A stretch of DNA of 28,254 nucleotides from Sperchopsis tessellata (Eukaryota > Arthropoda > Insecta > Coleoptera > Hydrophilidae): assembly GCA_033557685.1 (NCBI GenBank), contig JAWQRN010000574.1, forward strand, positions 1 to 28,254. The letters run 5' to 3'. The position numbers and the translations under genes were made by a program. The notes beneath the pieces were generated by a model, which saw nothing but the letters and a program-made list of their open reading frames with translations, was not told where the DNA came from and made no database searches. Positions 28,191 through 28,254 of this stretch are shown here, piece after piece; the first letter of the stretch is position 1, and each line of letters starts with the position of its first letter.

Positions 28191-28254
<64 letters not shown>
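28178..28254. repeat. (TA)n microsatellite running off the window end
   Basis: A TA array begins at about 28178, is interrupted once by AAAA (about 28190-28193) and continues to the last base. Its full length is unknown because the window stops inside it. Confidence 0.95.

Noticed and set aside
1..28254. A functioning undescribed multi-gene system
   Set aside because: No open frame exceeds about 120 codons and all recognised proteins are fragments of known transposon families with stops and frameshifts; nothing supports an intact operon-like or clustered system.

Overview
The window looks like a piece of a large, AT-rich, repeat-laden animal genome, most probably an insect or another arthropod. 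By eye it is well over 60% A+T, has no bacterial gene organisation and no open frame above about 120 codons, and it contains long (TA)n microsatellites. I found no intact host gene. Almost everything recognisable is a decayed transposable element (TE) whose protein can be followed only by hopping between frames. The family mix fits an arthropod: a Penelope-like element with a GIY-YIG domain, R2/R4-type LINEs with a restriction-like endonuclease, RTE- and jockey-like LINEs, piggyBac, hAT and Tc1/mariner-superfamily transposases, tRNA-derived SINEs and an LTR-like promoter module. I cannot name the species. All family calls come from reading the translations by eye, not from searches. Layout from left to right: 0.9-3.5 kb is a Penelope-like element on the minus strand, in order N-terminal region, ~950 bp of unrelated DNA, RT core with a YVDD box, then GIY-YIG. 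3.5-9.8 kb is mostly unrecognised AT-rich DNA with one long (TA)n array. 9.8-14.3 kb holds three partial copies of one LINE type, head to tail on the plus strand, with RT, CCHC knuckle and PD..D nuclease traces; the first copy carries a 94-bp tRNA-like insertion with a 9-bp target-site duplication. 14.3-17.3 kb is unassigned. A ~297-bp tRNA-derived SINE with a 12-bp target-site duplication lies at 17.35-17.67 kb. 17.8-21.45 kb is a cluster of RTE-like LINE fragments: minus, plus, then minus with an internal duplication. 21.5-23.5 kb is a broken piggyBac transposase on the minus strand, apparently split by a jockey-like LINE tail and by a (TA)29 array. 24.5-25.6 kb is a TE-free, more GC-balanced stretch that could be conserved regulatory DNA. 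25.8-28.25 kb holds another LINE RT fragment, a degenerate 15-17 bp minisatellite, an hAT fragment, an LTR-like promoter/poly(A) module, a family of short GC-rich repeats and a Tc1/mariner-type transposase fragment that runs into a terminal (TA)n array. Nothing here looks like a functioning multi-gene system. The points most worth a second look are the head-to-tail LINE trio, the dated nested insertions (SINE in LINE, jockey in piggyBac), (TA)n arrays placed at breaks or ends of elements, the tandem duplication inside an RT domain, the TATA+Inr+DPE promoter, and the possible conserved non-coding block.
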